A stretch of 64,000 bases of DNA, from contig NZ_BAABLI010000008.1 in NCBI RefSeq assembly GCF_039544265.1, positions 496,001 to 560,000 of the forward strand. Direction: 5' to 3'. Under the pieces are notes generated by a model that ran no database searches, was not told where the DNA came from, and saw only the letters and a list, made by a program, of their open reading frames with translations. Shown here in pieces: positions 24,579 through 32,359 of this stretch (position 1 is the first letter of the stretch; each line of letters begins with the position of its first letter). This DNA comes from Corallincola platygyrae. GTDB taxonomy: Bacteria; Pseudomonadota; Gammaproteobacteria; Enterobacterales; Neiellaceae. Made by a program: the position numbers and the translations under genes.

Positions 24579-25577
24579 ATGACCGATCTACGTCTCGATT
24601 TGCTCGAAAAGTGGGCAAATGAACAGCTTGATACCCAAGATATTTCACTTTCGCCTGTTTCTGGGGATGCCAGTTTTCGTCGCTATTTTCGTTGTCAGGT
24701 TAATCAACAAAGCTACATTGTGGTTGATGCGCCGCCGACTCATGAAGACAGCCGACCCTTTGTTGCCATCGCTGAAGCCTATCTAAAGGCTGGTATTAAG
24801 GTGCCGGAGCTTATCTCTGTCGACCTTGAACAGGGCATGATGTTGCTCTCGGATTTTGGCGACACGCTGTTGTTGTCGGAGCTGAATGAGCAAACCGCTG
24901 GTTTCCTCTATAGCCATGCGCTGCAACTGTTACCACAGGTCATTCGGGTCACTGAAACTGCTGAAGGGCAGTTACCCCCGTTCGATGAAGCGCTTCTTGC
25001 CAGAGAAATGGCGCTGTTCCCTGACTGGCTGTTAAACAAGCATTTAGGTATTTCACTTGATGATGAAGAGCGTGACTTGGTTGATGAGGCCTTTGCCTTG
25101 TTGATTGAAAACTCTTTACAACAGCCGCAGGGAGGCGTTCATCGTGACTATCACAGCCGCAACCTGATGGTGTGTGAAGATGGCCTCGGTGTGATCGATT
25201 TTCAGGATGCCGTAGTGGGTCCAGTTACCTATGACGCTGTTTCACTGTTGCGGGATTGCTATGTGCGTTGGCCTGACGCGCTTGTTTATGAGTTGCTGGC
25301 ACGTTGGCAAGACCTGTTGGTCGCTGAAGAGTTGCTTGCCCCTGAGATTGATGAAGATACGTTTCGGCGTTGGTTTGATTTGATGGGAGTTCAGCGTCAC
25401 CTGAAGGCGGCGGGTATTTTTGCACGTCTTTACCATAGGGATGGCAAAGACGGATATCTGCCCGATGTACCCCGTACCGTCCAGTATATCGTGGATATTG
25501 CTGGCTGTTACCCTGAGCTAAGCGAGTTTGCAAACTGGGTAGAGCAGCGGGTGCTTTCGGAGCTAAACAAATCATGA
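24579..25577 (+). CDS. amgK: N-acetylmuramate/N-acetylglucosamine kinase AmgK
   Basis: A 332-residue kinase of the aminoglycoside phosphotransferase fold. It has the N-terminal SGDASFRRYFRCQVNQQSYI, the catalytic loop VHRDYHSRNLMV with Asp and Asn, and the metal-binding VIDFQDAVVGPVTYD. This form, placed against lptD and followed by murU, is the AmgK of the Pseudomonas-type anhydromuropeptide recycling pathway, which phosphorylates MurNAc and GlcNAc at C1. It overlaps murU by four bases (ATGA). E. coli lacks this shortcut. Family-level homology is certain; the substrate is from context. Confidence 0.88.
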   Translation: MTDLRLDLLEKWANEQLDTQDISLSPVSGDASFRRYFRCQVNQQSYIVVDAPPTHEDSRPFVAIAEAYLKAGIKVPELISVDLEQGMMLLSDFGDTLLLSELNEQTAGFLYSHALQLLPQVIRVTETAEGQLPPFDEALLAREMALFPDWLLNKHLGISLDDEERDLVDEAFALLIENSLQQPQGGVHRDYHSRNLMVCEDGLGVIDFQDAVVGPVTYDAVSLLRDCYVRWPDALVYELLARWQDLLVAEELLAPEIDEDTFRRWFDLMGVQRHLKAAGIFARLYHRDGKDGYLPDVPRTVQYIVDIAGCYPELSEFANWVEQRVLSELNKS

Positions 25578-26242
25578 AGGCAATGATCCTGGCTGCAGGA
25601 CGTGGAGAACGAATGCGGCCTTTGACTGATATGGTTCCTAAACCTTTGCTGGAGGTCGGTGGACTTAGTTTAATCGAGCATCATCTCACCGCGTTGGCTG
25701 AGGCTAGATTTGACGAAGTGGTGATCAATCATGCTCACCTTGGGCATATGATTGAAGAGAAGCTGGGCAATGGTGACAAGTATGGCGTCGCCATTAGCTA
25801 TTCTCGTGAAACCACCGGCGGGCTGGAAACTGCTGGTGGGATTATTAATGCTATGCCATTGCTCGGTGAAGAACCTTTTCTGGTGGTCAATGGGGATGTT
25901 TTTACTGACATCGACTTTGGGCTACTGCGAGATTTAAGCCTGCAGGATAAGCTCGCCCATTTGGTCTTGGTGCCAAATCCAGAACACAATCCTGAAGGGG
26001 ATTTTTCGCTTGAAGCGGGACTGGTTGGAATGAGTGAAGGTCAAAAACATACCTTTGCCGGTGTTGGCATCTATCATCCAGAATTGTTTTCGGGTCAGCC
26101 TAAGGGTAAGTCACCGCTGGCGCCGCTATTAAAGAAAGCGATAGCCGAGCGGCGAGTGTCTGGGCAGTTGCATACAGGAAGCTGGACTGATGTGGGTACA
26201 CCGCAAAGGCTTGCTGAATTGCAGCAACGTCACGGCAGATAG
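25574..26242 (+). CDS. murU: N-acetylmuramate-1-phosphate uridylyltransferase MurU
   Basis: A 222-residue nucleotidyltransferase. It starts MKAMILAAGRGERMRPLTDM, the pyrophosphorylase signature, followed by PKPLLEVGGLSLIEHHL, ETAGGIINAMPLLGEEPFLV and VVNGDVFTDIDFG. It converts MurNAc-1-phosphate to UDP-MurNAc, letting recycled muramic acid bypass MurA and MurB; cells with this route can be less sensitive to fosfomycin. Translationally coupled to amgK upstream and one base from djlA downstream. Confidence 0.9.
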   Translation: MKAMILAAGRGERMRPLTDMVPKPLLEVGGLSLIEHHLTALAEARFDEVVINHAHLGHMIEEKLGNGDKYGVAISYSRETTGGLETAGGIINAMPLLGEEPFLVVNGDVFTDIDFGLLRDLSLQDKLAHLVLVPNPEHNPEGDFSLEAGLVGMSEGQKHTFAGVGIYHPELFSGQPKGKSPLAPLLKKAIAERRVSGQLHTGSWTDVGTPQRLAELQQRHGR

Positions 26243-26244
26243 TG

Positions 26245-27096
26245 ATGGGGGCGAATGTGAAGTTGCGGATATGGGGAAAGGTATTTGGTGCGGCCATTGG
26301 TTTTGTGCTGGGCAAGTTTCCAGGCATGGTATTTGGCGCCGCATTAGGCCACCTGTTTGACCGTTCCCTGGCGAAACAGATTGATCATGCGGGGGGCTTT
26401 TCCGCGCTCTTTGGTCAACCCCAGGTTGCTTCACAAGCGTTCTATTTCTATGCCATGTTCAGTGTCATGGGCCACATTGCTAAAGCGCGTGGACAGGTGA
26501 CGCCGAAGCAGATCCAAGCGGTTTCCGCTGTTATCCGCCAGATGCAGTTAACGGAGGAAGCACAAAAAGAGGCTCAGGCGGCATTTCGCGAAGGTAAAGA
26601 TCCTGCTTTCCCACTTGAACGCACTCTGTCTGAATTTCGCTACGCCTGCGCCGGCCGGCACGATGTACTGCAGGTATATCTGGAAGCGCAGATTCAGGTT
26701 GCGTATGCCGAGCCTCCACTGGCATCGGAGCAGCGCAAACTCTTGGCAGAAGTCGCGCGCGTACTGGGGTTTGACACCAATAGCTTTAATCGCTTACTGA
26801 CGATGATCGAGGCCGAGATGGCCTTTCGGCAGCAACAGGATCGTTCAGAGCGAGCAAAAACACCCAGCGCTCAACATGGTGCGTTACGACAGGCTTATAG
26901 GTTGCTGGGGGTAGAGCGTACAGATGATGACAGCAAGATTAAGAAGGCCTACCGCAAATTGATGGCTCAGCATCACCCAGACAAATTGGCAGGTAAAAAT
27001 GTACCAGAAGAGGTGATGCGATTGGCTAAGCAGAAGTCTCAGGACATTCAGGCTGCCTACGAAGTGATTAAGCAGCACCGTAAATCACGGAGTTAA
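26245..27096 (+). CDS. djlA: Co-chaperone DjlA (membrane-anchored J-domain protein)
   Basis: About 283 residues. The start has a short glycine-rich membrane segment (IWGKVFGAAIGFVLGKFPGM), then a TerB-like helical domain (MFSVMGHIAKARGQVTPKQI), and a C-terminal J domain with the HPD tripeptide in LMAQHHPDKLAGK (residues about 240-250). This is the DjlA layout: an inner-membrane-anchored stimulator of DnaK. GTG at 26242, ATG at 26245 and GTG at 26257 are all possible starts; the last follows GGGGGCGAAT and gives MKLRIWGK, close to the E. coli N-terminus. Confidence 0.92.
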   Translation: MGANVKLRIWGKVFGAAIGFVLGKFPGMVFGAALGHLFDRSLAKQIDHAGGFSALFGQPQVASQAFYFYAMFSVMGHIAKARGQVTPKQIQAVSAVIRQMQLTEEAQKEAQAAFREGKDPAFPLERTLSEFRYACAGRHDVLQVYLEAQIQVAYAEPPLASEQRKLLAEVARVLGFDTNSFNRLLTMIEAEMAFRQQQDRSERAKTPSAQHGALRQAYRLLGVERTDDDSKIKKAYRKLMAQHHPDKLAGKNVPEEVMRLAKQKSQDIQAAYEVIKQHRKSRS

Positions 27097-27112
27097 TGCA
27101 GCCAACCTTCTA

Positions 27113-27976
27113 CTACCAGCCCAGATAGGTCAACCAACCGTAGATCTCTTTCCAAAGTCGTTCGTCTGTCCGAGTCATGTCGACGTCACCAAACAGCTCC
27201 CGCTGGCGATAATGCAGTTTGAAGTGTTTGTTCGCCAGTTGAGGCCTCAGGGTAACCGTGTCCTGTACCCATCGGTTGTCATAACGAGTGTAGATATCCA
27301 GTACGGGGATATCTGTTTTGGCCATCGCTTCTGCCAGAGCAATGTTCATCTGATGCTGGGGAAGGTAAGCACCAATATTGATTAAGGCATCGGGTGGCCC
27401 AAGGCGTTTAGCTTCATACAACTGAGTTAACCAGCCCGCGCTGCTGCCTTGGGCTATCACCAGATAAAATCCTGGGTGTTTAGAGGACTCCTCAACTGTC
27501 GCGTCCATTCTTGCAATAATTTGAGTCAGGTAGGCTTCAGACTGTTCTTCTCGGATCTCATCGTTCAGCCATTCGTCAGCTTGAATAGGGTGAGCTGGTG
27601 TCGGGGCTTCTCTGGCTGTGTCTATCTCTTCAGGTTTTTCCAAAGGAGACGTGTAATTGGGGTTGTGCAGTTGTGGTGGCGCCGTTATGGCAATGGTAAC
27701 CCAGCCATGGTTTGGCATCAGTTCGCTTAGGTAGCCCACACCCTGCTGCTGGCTGGGGGGGACACTCCAATCGGGAACCAGAATTGCAACGCCCTTGGTT
27801 TGTGGTGTGAGTGCGTCTCGTTTTAAAGCCTGGAATGCATTGTCGCCCTGTCCCAATGTGATCAACTCGCCATCACGATCATAGCGCGACAAATTGTCGA
27901 GCGAACTCGCCAAAGCGGAGTAGGACAAAAAGCTGATTGTCCATGCCAGGATTGGGACGATAGCGCGTATTAGCAT
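27113..27976 (-). CDS. DUF3530 family exported protein (alpha/beta-hydrolase-like)
   Basis: A 287-residue protein with a signal peptide (residues 1-23, IVPILAWTISFLSYSALA). The body follows DUF3530: KGVAILVPDWSVPPSQQQGV, GWVTIAITAPPQ, YLVIAQGSSAGWLTQLYEAK and VLDIYTRYDNRWV. The AQGSSAGWL stretch sits where alpha/beta hydrolases have the nucleophile elbow, so a serine-hydrolase fold is likely, but a complete triad is not proven. It is convergent with djlA and 9 bases downstream of the rluA stop, so probably in one transcript with it. Confidence 0.78.
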   Translation of the reverse strand: MLIRAIVPILAWTISFLSYSALASSLDNLSRYDRDGELITLGQGDNAFQALKRDALTPQTKGVAILVPDWSVPPSQQQGVGYLSELMPNHGWVTIAITAPPQLHNPNYTSPLEKPEEIDTAREAPTPAHPIQADEWLNDEIREEQSEAYLTQIIARMDATVEESSKHPGFYLVIAQGSSAGWLTQLYEAKRLGPPDALINIGAYLPQHQMNIALAEAMAKTDIPVLDIYTRYDNRWVQDTVTLRPQLANKHFKLHYRQRELFGDVDMTRTDERLWKEIYGWLTYLGW

Positions 27977-27985
27977 CCGTATCTG

Positions 27986-28699
27986 TTAGTGATTTGCAAC
28001 AAACCCTATCTGTTTATCGACCGAAGTTGGTAAAGGTTTACCCAAAAACGGGCACGGTGCCTCAAAAGTCAGCCATTCATTGCTGATTGGGTGGTAGAGG
28101 CCCAGGGTTGACGCATGAAGTTGCAGGCGAGAGGCGAGAGCCAGCGCGTCTTCGTGTGCATAAAGGCGATCGCCCAAAATGGGGTGGCCGAGGCTTAGCA
28201 TATGTACCCGTAACTGATGACTTCGCCCTGTTATCGGGGTTAGCTCCACTTCGGAGTGTTTTTCACCTTCGCCAATAACCCGCCAGAGAGTTTGCGAGGG
28301 TTTGCCGCGCTCATGATCTACCATCTGCTTAGGGCGGTTGGGCCAATCGCAGATCAGTGGTAAGTCGACAGTGCCTTCACTCTGTTCTGGATGCCCCCAG
28401 ATAAGGGCATGGTAAGTTTTCTTCGTTGCCCGTGTTTCAAACTGCCGACTGAGTGCGCGATGATTATCTGCCCCCAAAGCAATCACGATTAAGCCTGAAG
28501 TCGCCATATCCAATCGATGCACGATACGAGCCTCAGGCCAAACGCGTTGAACTCTGACCGCCAGGCTATCTCTATGCTCTATAGCTTTACCTGCTACGGT
28601 CAAAAGCCCGCTGGGTTTATTAAAAACCAGCAAGGCATCGTCTTGATAGATCAGCTCAAAGGCAGGGAATGTTGGTGGGTGATATTCAATTAACGCCAT
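27986..28699 (-). CDS. rluA: RluA-type RNA pseudouridine synthase
   Basis: A 237-residue enzyme with the RluA/RluC/RluD catalytic motif HRLDMATSGLIVIA, whose Asp is the nucleophile, plus VFNKPSGLLTVAG near the start and GRSHQLRVHMLSLGHPILGD near the end. No S4 domain is present and the length is close to E. coli RluA (219), which modifies 23S U746 and tRNA U32. The exact target is inferred. Confidence 0.85.
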   Translation of the reverse strand: MALIEYHPPTFPAFELIYQDDALLVFNKPSGLLTVAGKAIEHRDSLAVRVQRVWPEARIVHRLDMATSGLIVIALGADNHRALSRQFETRATKKTYHALIWGHPEQSEGTVDLPLICDWPNRPKQMVDHERGKPSQTLWRVIGEGEKHSEVELTPITGRSHQLRVHMLSLGHPILGDRLYAHEDALALASRLQLHASTLGLYHPISNEWLTFEAPCPFLGKPLPTSVDKQIGFVANH

Positions 28700-28832
28700 C
28701 AGTTTGGTGTGTTGTACCCAAGGTCAAAAAACGGCCTGAATGATACTGCGAGTGATTGCGGTTTGCCAGTGTAGCCCGGTGGGCTATAGTGTGCGGTTCT
28801 GAAATTGTTCTGTTCCCGCATGGAGAATAAAT

Positions 28833-29702
28833 ATGAGTGAAGTGGTAACTGTATTGGCTAACTGCGCCCAATTGGCAGAGTGTCCACGCTGGGATCATGA
28901 GCAGAGCAAGTTGTACTGGGTAGATATTGATGCGGGACGACTTCATCAATTTGATCCAGCGACTGGCGAGAATACCTTTCTTCAACTGGAGGAAGAGATC
29001 GGTTGTTTTGCACTACGCGAAAAAGGTGGCTTTGTCGCTGGTCTGCGCTCCGGTTTTGTCTTTATTGATTCGATGGCTGGGGGTATAACTCCGATAGCCG
29101 ACCCGGAGGCTGACAAGCCTCATCAACGCTTTAACGATGGTCGCTGCGATCCAGCGGGACGCTTTCTCGCTGGTACGCTGAATCCGAACAAAGACCATTA
29201 CAGTGGCCACTACTACAGCCTGAATACACAGCTGGAAACGAGTAAATTAGTGGGAAACAACTGGACCTCTAATGGCCTGGCGTTTAGTCCTGATGGAAAG
29301 ACCCTCTATTACTCAGATACACCTCGCCATGTGGTGTTTGCCTGTGATTATGACGTTGCCACGGCACAGGTAAGTAACGAAAGAGAGTTTATTCGTTTTC
29401 CCCATGGTTGGGGCCGTCCTGATGGCGCAGCAGTCGACAGTGAAGGTTACTACTGGAGTGCGCTTTATGGTGGTGGTCGTGTGGTTCGGATCAGTCCATC
29501 AGGTCAAATCGTTAACACCATTGCTGTGCCAGCCAAGAATCCGACTATGGTGGCGTTTGGCGGTGCAGATCTTAAAACACTTTATATCACCACGGCTGAT
29601 ACCACCTACTCACCGGAAAAGGCGCAGTATCCACTGTCTGGCAGTATTTTCGCGGTCGAAGTGCCAGTCGCCGGGCTCGCAGAGCCCAAGTTCAAGGGCT
29701 AA
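28833..29702 (+). CDS. SMP-30/gluconolactonase family protein
   Basis: A 289-residue six-bladed beta-propeller of the SGL family. Landmarks are LAECPRWDHEQSKLYWVDI (the metal-ligand Glu), FNDGRCDPAGRFLAGTLN, NGLAFSPDGKTLYYSDT (metal-ligand Asn) and GRPDGAAVDSEGYYWSALYG (metal-ligand Asp). Such enzymes hydrolyse sugar lactones with a divalent metal. No sugar-catabolic genes lie beside it, so the substrate is open. No signal peptide is present. GGAG lies 6-9 bases before the ATG. Confidence 0.9.
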   Translation: MSEVVTVLANCAQLAECPRWDHEQSKLYWVDIDAGRLHQFDPATGENTFLQLEEEIGCFALREKGGFVAGLRSGFVFIDSMAGGITPIADPEADKPHQRFNDGRCDPAGRFLAGTLNPNKDHYSGHYYSLNTQLETSKLVGNNWTSNGLAFSPDGKTLYYSDTPRHVVFACDYDVATAQVSNEREFIRFPHGWGRPDGAAVDSEGYYWSALYGGGRVVRISPSGQIVNTIAVPAKNPTMVAFGGADLKTLYITTADTTYSPEKAQYPLSGSIFAVEVPVAGLAEPKFKG

Positions 29703-29709
29703 AAGCAAC

Positions 29710-31377
29710 CTAAAGTGGCGTAATCTGCAATCCCTCGGCGGTCAGTTTGATGGTCGAGGGGCCATAATCTCGCTCGCTGGTAACACGGGAACGACCAAAC
29801 TGGACGGTCAGTCGTGAGTGCAGTTTGCTATGGGCCGTTACTCTGCACTCTTGTTGCAGACGGATTAGCTCGCGCTTTAATTGGTCTACTTCAGTTTGCA
29901 ACTGACCAACTTCCGCCTTGGCTGCCTTGTATTCATCCACGGCGGTTTTCAGCATTGGCAGCATATCGGGGCTTCCAGCAGACTTGAGCTGCTTAATGAT
30001 GGTGGCGTTTTCAACCACTTCAGATGAGACTCGTTTCAGCTCTCTGGCAGACTCCTGCACGTGTGCTTTGATGGCCGAGAGTTTGTAGGACATGTCTACC
30101 ATGGTTTTGGCGCCAGCGGTGGTACCTATCTCTCCCGAGATGATTCTTTCGCCCACCTGAGCTTTGCCACCCAATAGCTTTCCTCTTGGCATCTCTTCGT
30201 CACCAAGCAGCAGCGTTTCCATCGCTTTGATATCACAATGGCTGGCCTGTCTTTTCAGGGCTACATTCCTTCCTGCCTTAAGTGAGGCATATTGTGCAAA
30301 ATTTGCCGCAACGTCGACATTCGCTGTGACATGACAATTGAGGTGGTCCATATGACTTTGGCCTTCTTCAATCTCATGTTCGATTGGACGGCCAATGATG
30401 CCCTTGGCGATGGTTATACTGCCTGTGGCATTGAGTGTTGCTGAGCTGACACTGCCGCCAACGGTGATATCTCCACCACTTTCGATTTCCATTCCTTCGC
30501 CAACATCACCCTCGATGATGACAGAGCCTTTAAAACGGACATGACCTGTGGTGACATCGACCTTGGCAATGACTAGTACGTCATCAACCATCATGCCGTT
30601 TTCAATTTCGACAGGTACACCCTCTCTATCTGACTCGAGTAGGTTGGGGTTGGCGTCATTAAATCTTGTGCCGCTACCCGCATTGAGCGGGGGTTGTTTG
30701 CCTGGGACTGGAGGTATGGGCTTACCACAAACATCGGTGCCTGCTGCGCCTTCGGTGGCGGGTACTCGTTCCATCAGCGGGGTGCCAGTGGCTACAGTGA
30801 CCAGATCTCCCAAGTCGCGCATATCAACACTGCCATCTTCTTTTTCTCGAGGGCGGAGCACACGATCTTTGGCCGTTCTGGCTAGTTGTTTGACGACACC
30901 ATCTTCACCAGCCTTGGGTGGCTTACCATGTGCCACAACAGACTGGAACACTTCACCTGGTGCAATGGTTTTAAGGTGAGCAGCAATTTTTTCAAGTTTG
31001 GTTTGGTTAATTCCGAAGCTGACCTCTTCCGCAGTCAGTTGGTAGTGAAGCGCTTCCAGGTCGATTTGGTTTCCGCCAAATGCACCCGTGACTTCAATGC
31101 CTGCAATCATGCGGTCATCGCTTATTGCAACGCGAAGCTGGGCGTCACGCTTCTCTGCTACGGGAATCTCAAATGATTTGTCGTCTGAGGGGGGCTGCGT
31201 GAGCTGCAGCGCGAGCTGCTCGATCGCTTCTTCTACGGAGGTTTCGAGAAAATAGTAGGCGGCAAAAGGCGAAGTGCTCAACGCCTCTTTCAATTCTTCA
31301 AGTGTAGGGAGGTCCGTCTCTTCAATATTTTCGATCAGCCAGCTTACCTTGCTGGCATCTTCATTTGGCTTAAACAT
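29710..31377 (-). CDS. DUF342 domain protein (FapA family)
   Basis: A 555-residue cytoplasmic protein of the DUF342/FapA type. The N-terminal third is variable and acidic. The central region has GTPLMERVPATEGAAGTDVC followed by GKPIPPVPGKQ and the repetitive right-handed beta-helix of the family (VRFKGSVIIEGDVGEGMEIE, GGDITVGGSVSSATLNATGS). The C-terminal 150 residues are a coiled coil (VDEYKAAKAEVGQLQTEVDQ). FapA-type proteins are linked to polar flagellum or surface localisation in Vibrio. No flagellar gene lies close, so the role here is unassigned. Confidence 0.85.
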   Translation of the reverse strand: MFKPNEDASKVSWLIENIEETDLPTLEELKEALSTSPFAAYYFLETSVEEAIEQLALQLTQPPSDDKSFEIPVAEKRDAQLRVAISDDRMIAGIEVTGAFGGNQIDLEALHYQLTAEEVSFGINQTKLEKIAAHLKTIAPGEVFQSVVAHGKPPKAGEDGVVKQLARTAKDRVLRPREKEDGSVDMRDLGDLVTVATGTPLMERVPATEGAAGTDVCGKPIPPVPGKQPPLNAGSGTRFNDANPNLLESDREGVPVEIENGMMVDDVLVIAKVDVTTGHVRFKGSVIIEGDVGEGMEIESGGDITVGGSVSSATLNATGSITIAKGIIGRPIEHEIEEGQSHMDHLNCHVTANVDVAANFAQYASLKAGRNVALKRQASHCDIKAMETLLLGDEEMPRGKLLGGKAQVGERIISGEIGTTAGAKTMVDMSYKLSAIKAHVQESARELKRVSSEVVENATIIKQLKSAGSPDMLPMLKTAVDEYKAAKAEVGQLQTEVDQLKRELIRLQQECRVTAHSKLHSRLTVQFGRSRVTSERDYGPSTIKLTAEGLQITPL

Positions 31378-31507
31378 TGCCGCCCCACGCTATACATCTC
31401 ACAGTATAAGCTACTGTTCTAAAAACATTCGATCCAGCAGGGAGTAGTTAAATCGCGACCCGCTTTACAAAAATTTTACTTTAAGGAGTTGTAAACAATT
31501 TAAAACG

Positions 31508-32239
31508 TTATTTCCTAAACTTATTAAATTCGCTGAATTGCCAGCGTCGATAGGCCATTACCAGCGTAGTGCCGTGCTTTTGGGAGATAGGTAACCGGCG
31601 CTGTGTCTGGTTAAGTTGTACGAACTTTTGTTCTACTTTTGTTAACTCTTCACTCAACTGATAAAGGGCGTCATCACTCAACATGCCGTTAATACAAACC
31701 AGTTGGCTGGTGTTGTCGTTAAAACCATGTTGAAAGAACTCCTTTTCAACACTTTCTCTGAAGAAGGTTTGGATGGGCCCCCGGGATAACCAGCGGAAAG
31801 TGGTGCTGACCAGGATCCTGATGCGATTTCCTGGCAGCAACTCGATGATCCCCATGCGATCCAGCTCCGCCAATTTGTTGATTAACGTATGGCTGTCCAA
31901 ATCGTAGTGTTCGAGCAACTCCTCGAATTGCCAGAAATTCAGTGCACTGACAGCAATCAAGAGAAGTAAGGGATCACTGACCAGTGTCTGCTCCTGCTCA
32001 AAGCTCAATTGATCGAGTTTGGGACGAAGGTGTTCCATCGTTTCCAGCAGGGCAAACAGATCAGTCCCCAACCAGGAGCAAATCGTTTCGATTCTCTGAA
32101 CGGTTAGAGCGCCCTGAGAAAACAGACGTTTGACCGATGGCTCCGACAATTGCAGGCATTGTGCAACATCGGCGTAGGTTTTTTGTTGCTGTTTAAGTAT
32201 GGTTTTCAGTGCCAGGTGGAGCTGTTTAGTTTGATTCAT
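31508..32239 (-). CDS. XRE-type helix-turn-helix transcriptional regulator
   Basis: A 243-residue protein. Residues 10-60 are an XRE helix-turn-helix (KTYADVAQCLQLSEPSVKRL followed by FSQGALTVQRIETICSWLG). The middle contains a second winged-helix-like stretch (NFWQFEELLEHYDLDSHTLI, NKLAELDRMGIIELL). The C-terminal 90 residues match no domain I know. It is divergent from the lysophospholipid acyltransferase fusion. A dyad directly upstream of its start suggests it regulates itself and probably that neighbour. Confidence 0.82.
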   Translation of the reverse strand: MNQTKQLHLALKTILKQQQKTYADVAQCLQLSEPSVKRLFSQGALTVQRIETICSWLGTDLFALLETMEHLRPKLDQLSFEQEQTLVSDPLLLLIAVSALNFWQFEELLEHYDLDSHTLINKLAELDRMGIIELLPGNRIRILVSTTFRWLSRGPIQTFFRESVEKEFFQHGFNDNTSQLVCINGMLSDDALYQLSEELTKVEQKFVQLNQTQRRLPISQKHGTTLVMAYRRWQFSEFNKFRK

Positions 32240-32246
32240 CTTGAAA

Positions 32247-32263
32247 GTATCAAATAGTGATAC
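32247..32263. promoter_or_regulatory. Candidate operator for the XRE regulator
   Basis: GTATCA and TGATAC flank five bases (AATAG), a 6-5-6 dyad that begins 8 bases upstream of the regulator's start codon, exactly where a Shine-Dalgarno sequence would be; none is visible. Binding there would block expression of the regulator. Confidence 0.45.
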
Positions 32264-32359
32264 GAATGGTCGTAAGATAAGGCGTTTGGAAGAGAGATGT
32301 ATTGCTCTTGGTCTTATTTCCTTAATCTGACCTCATATATTTGGTCATGGAGCTAGCAA

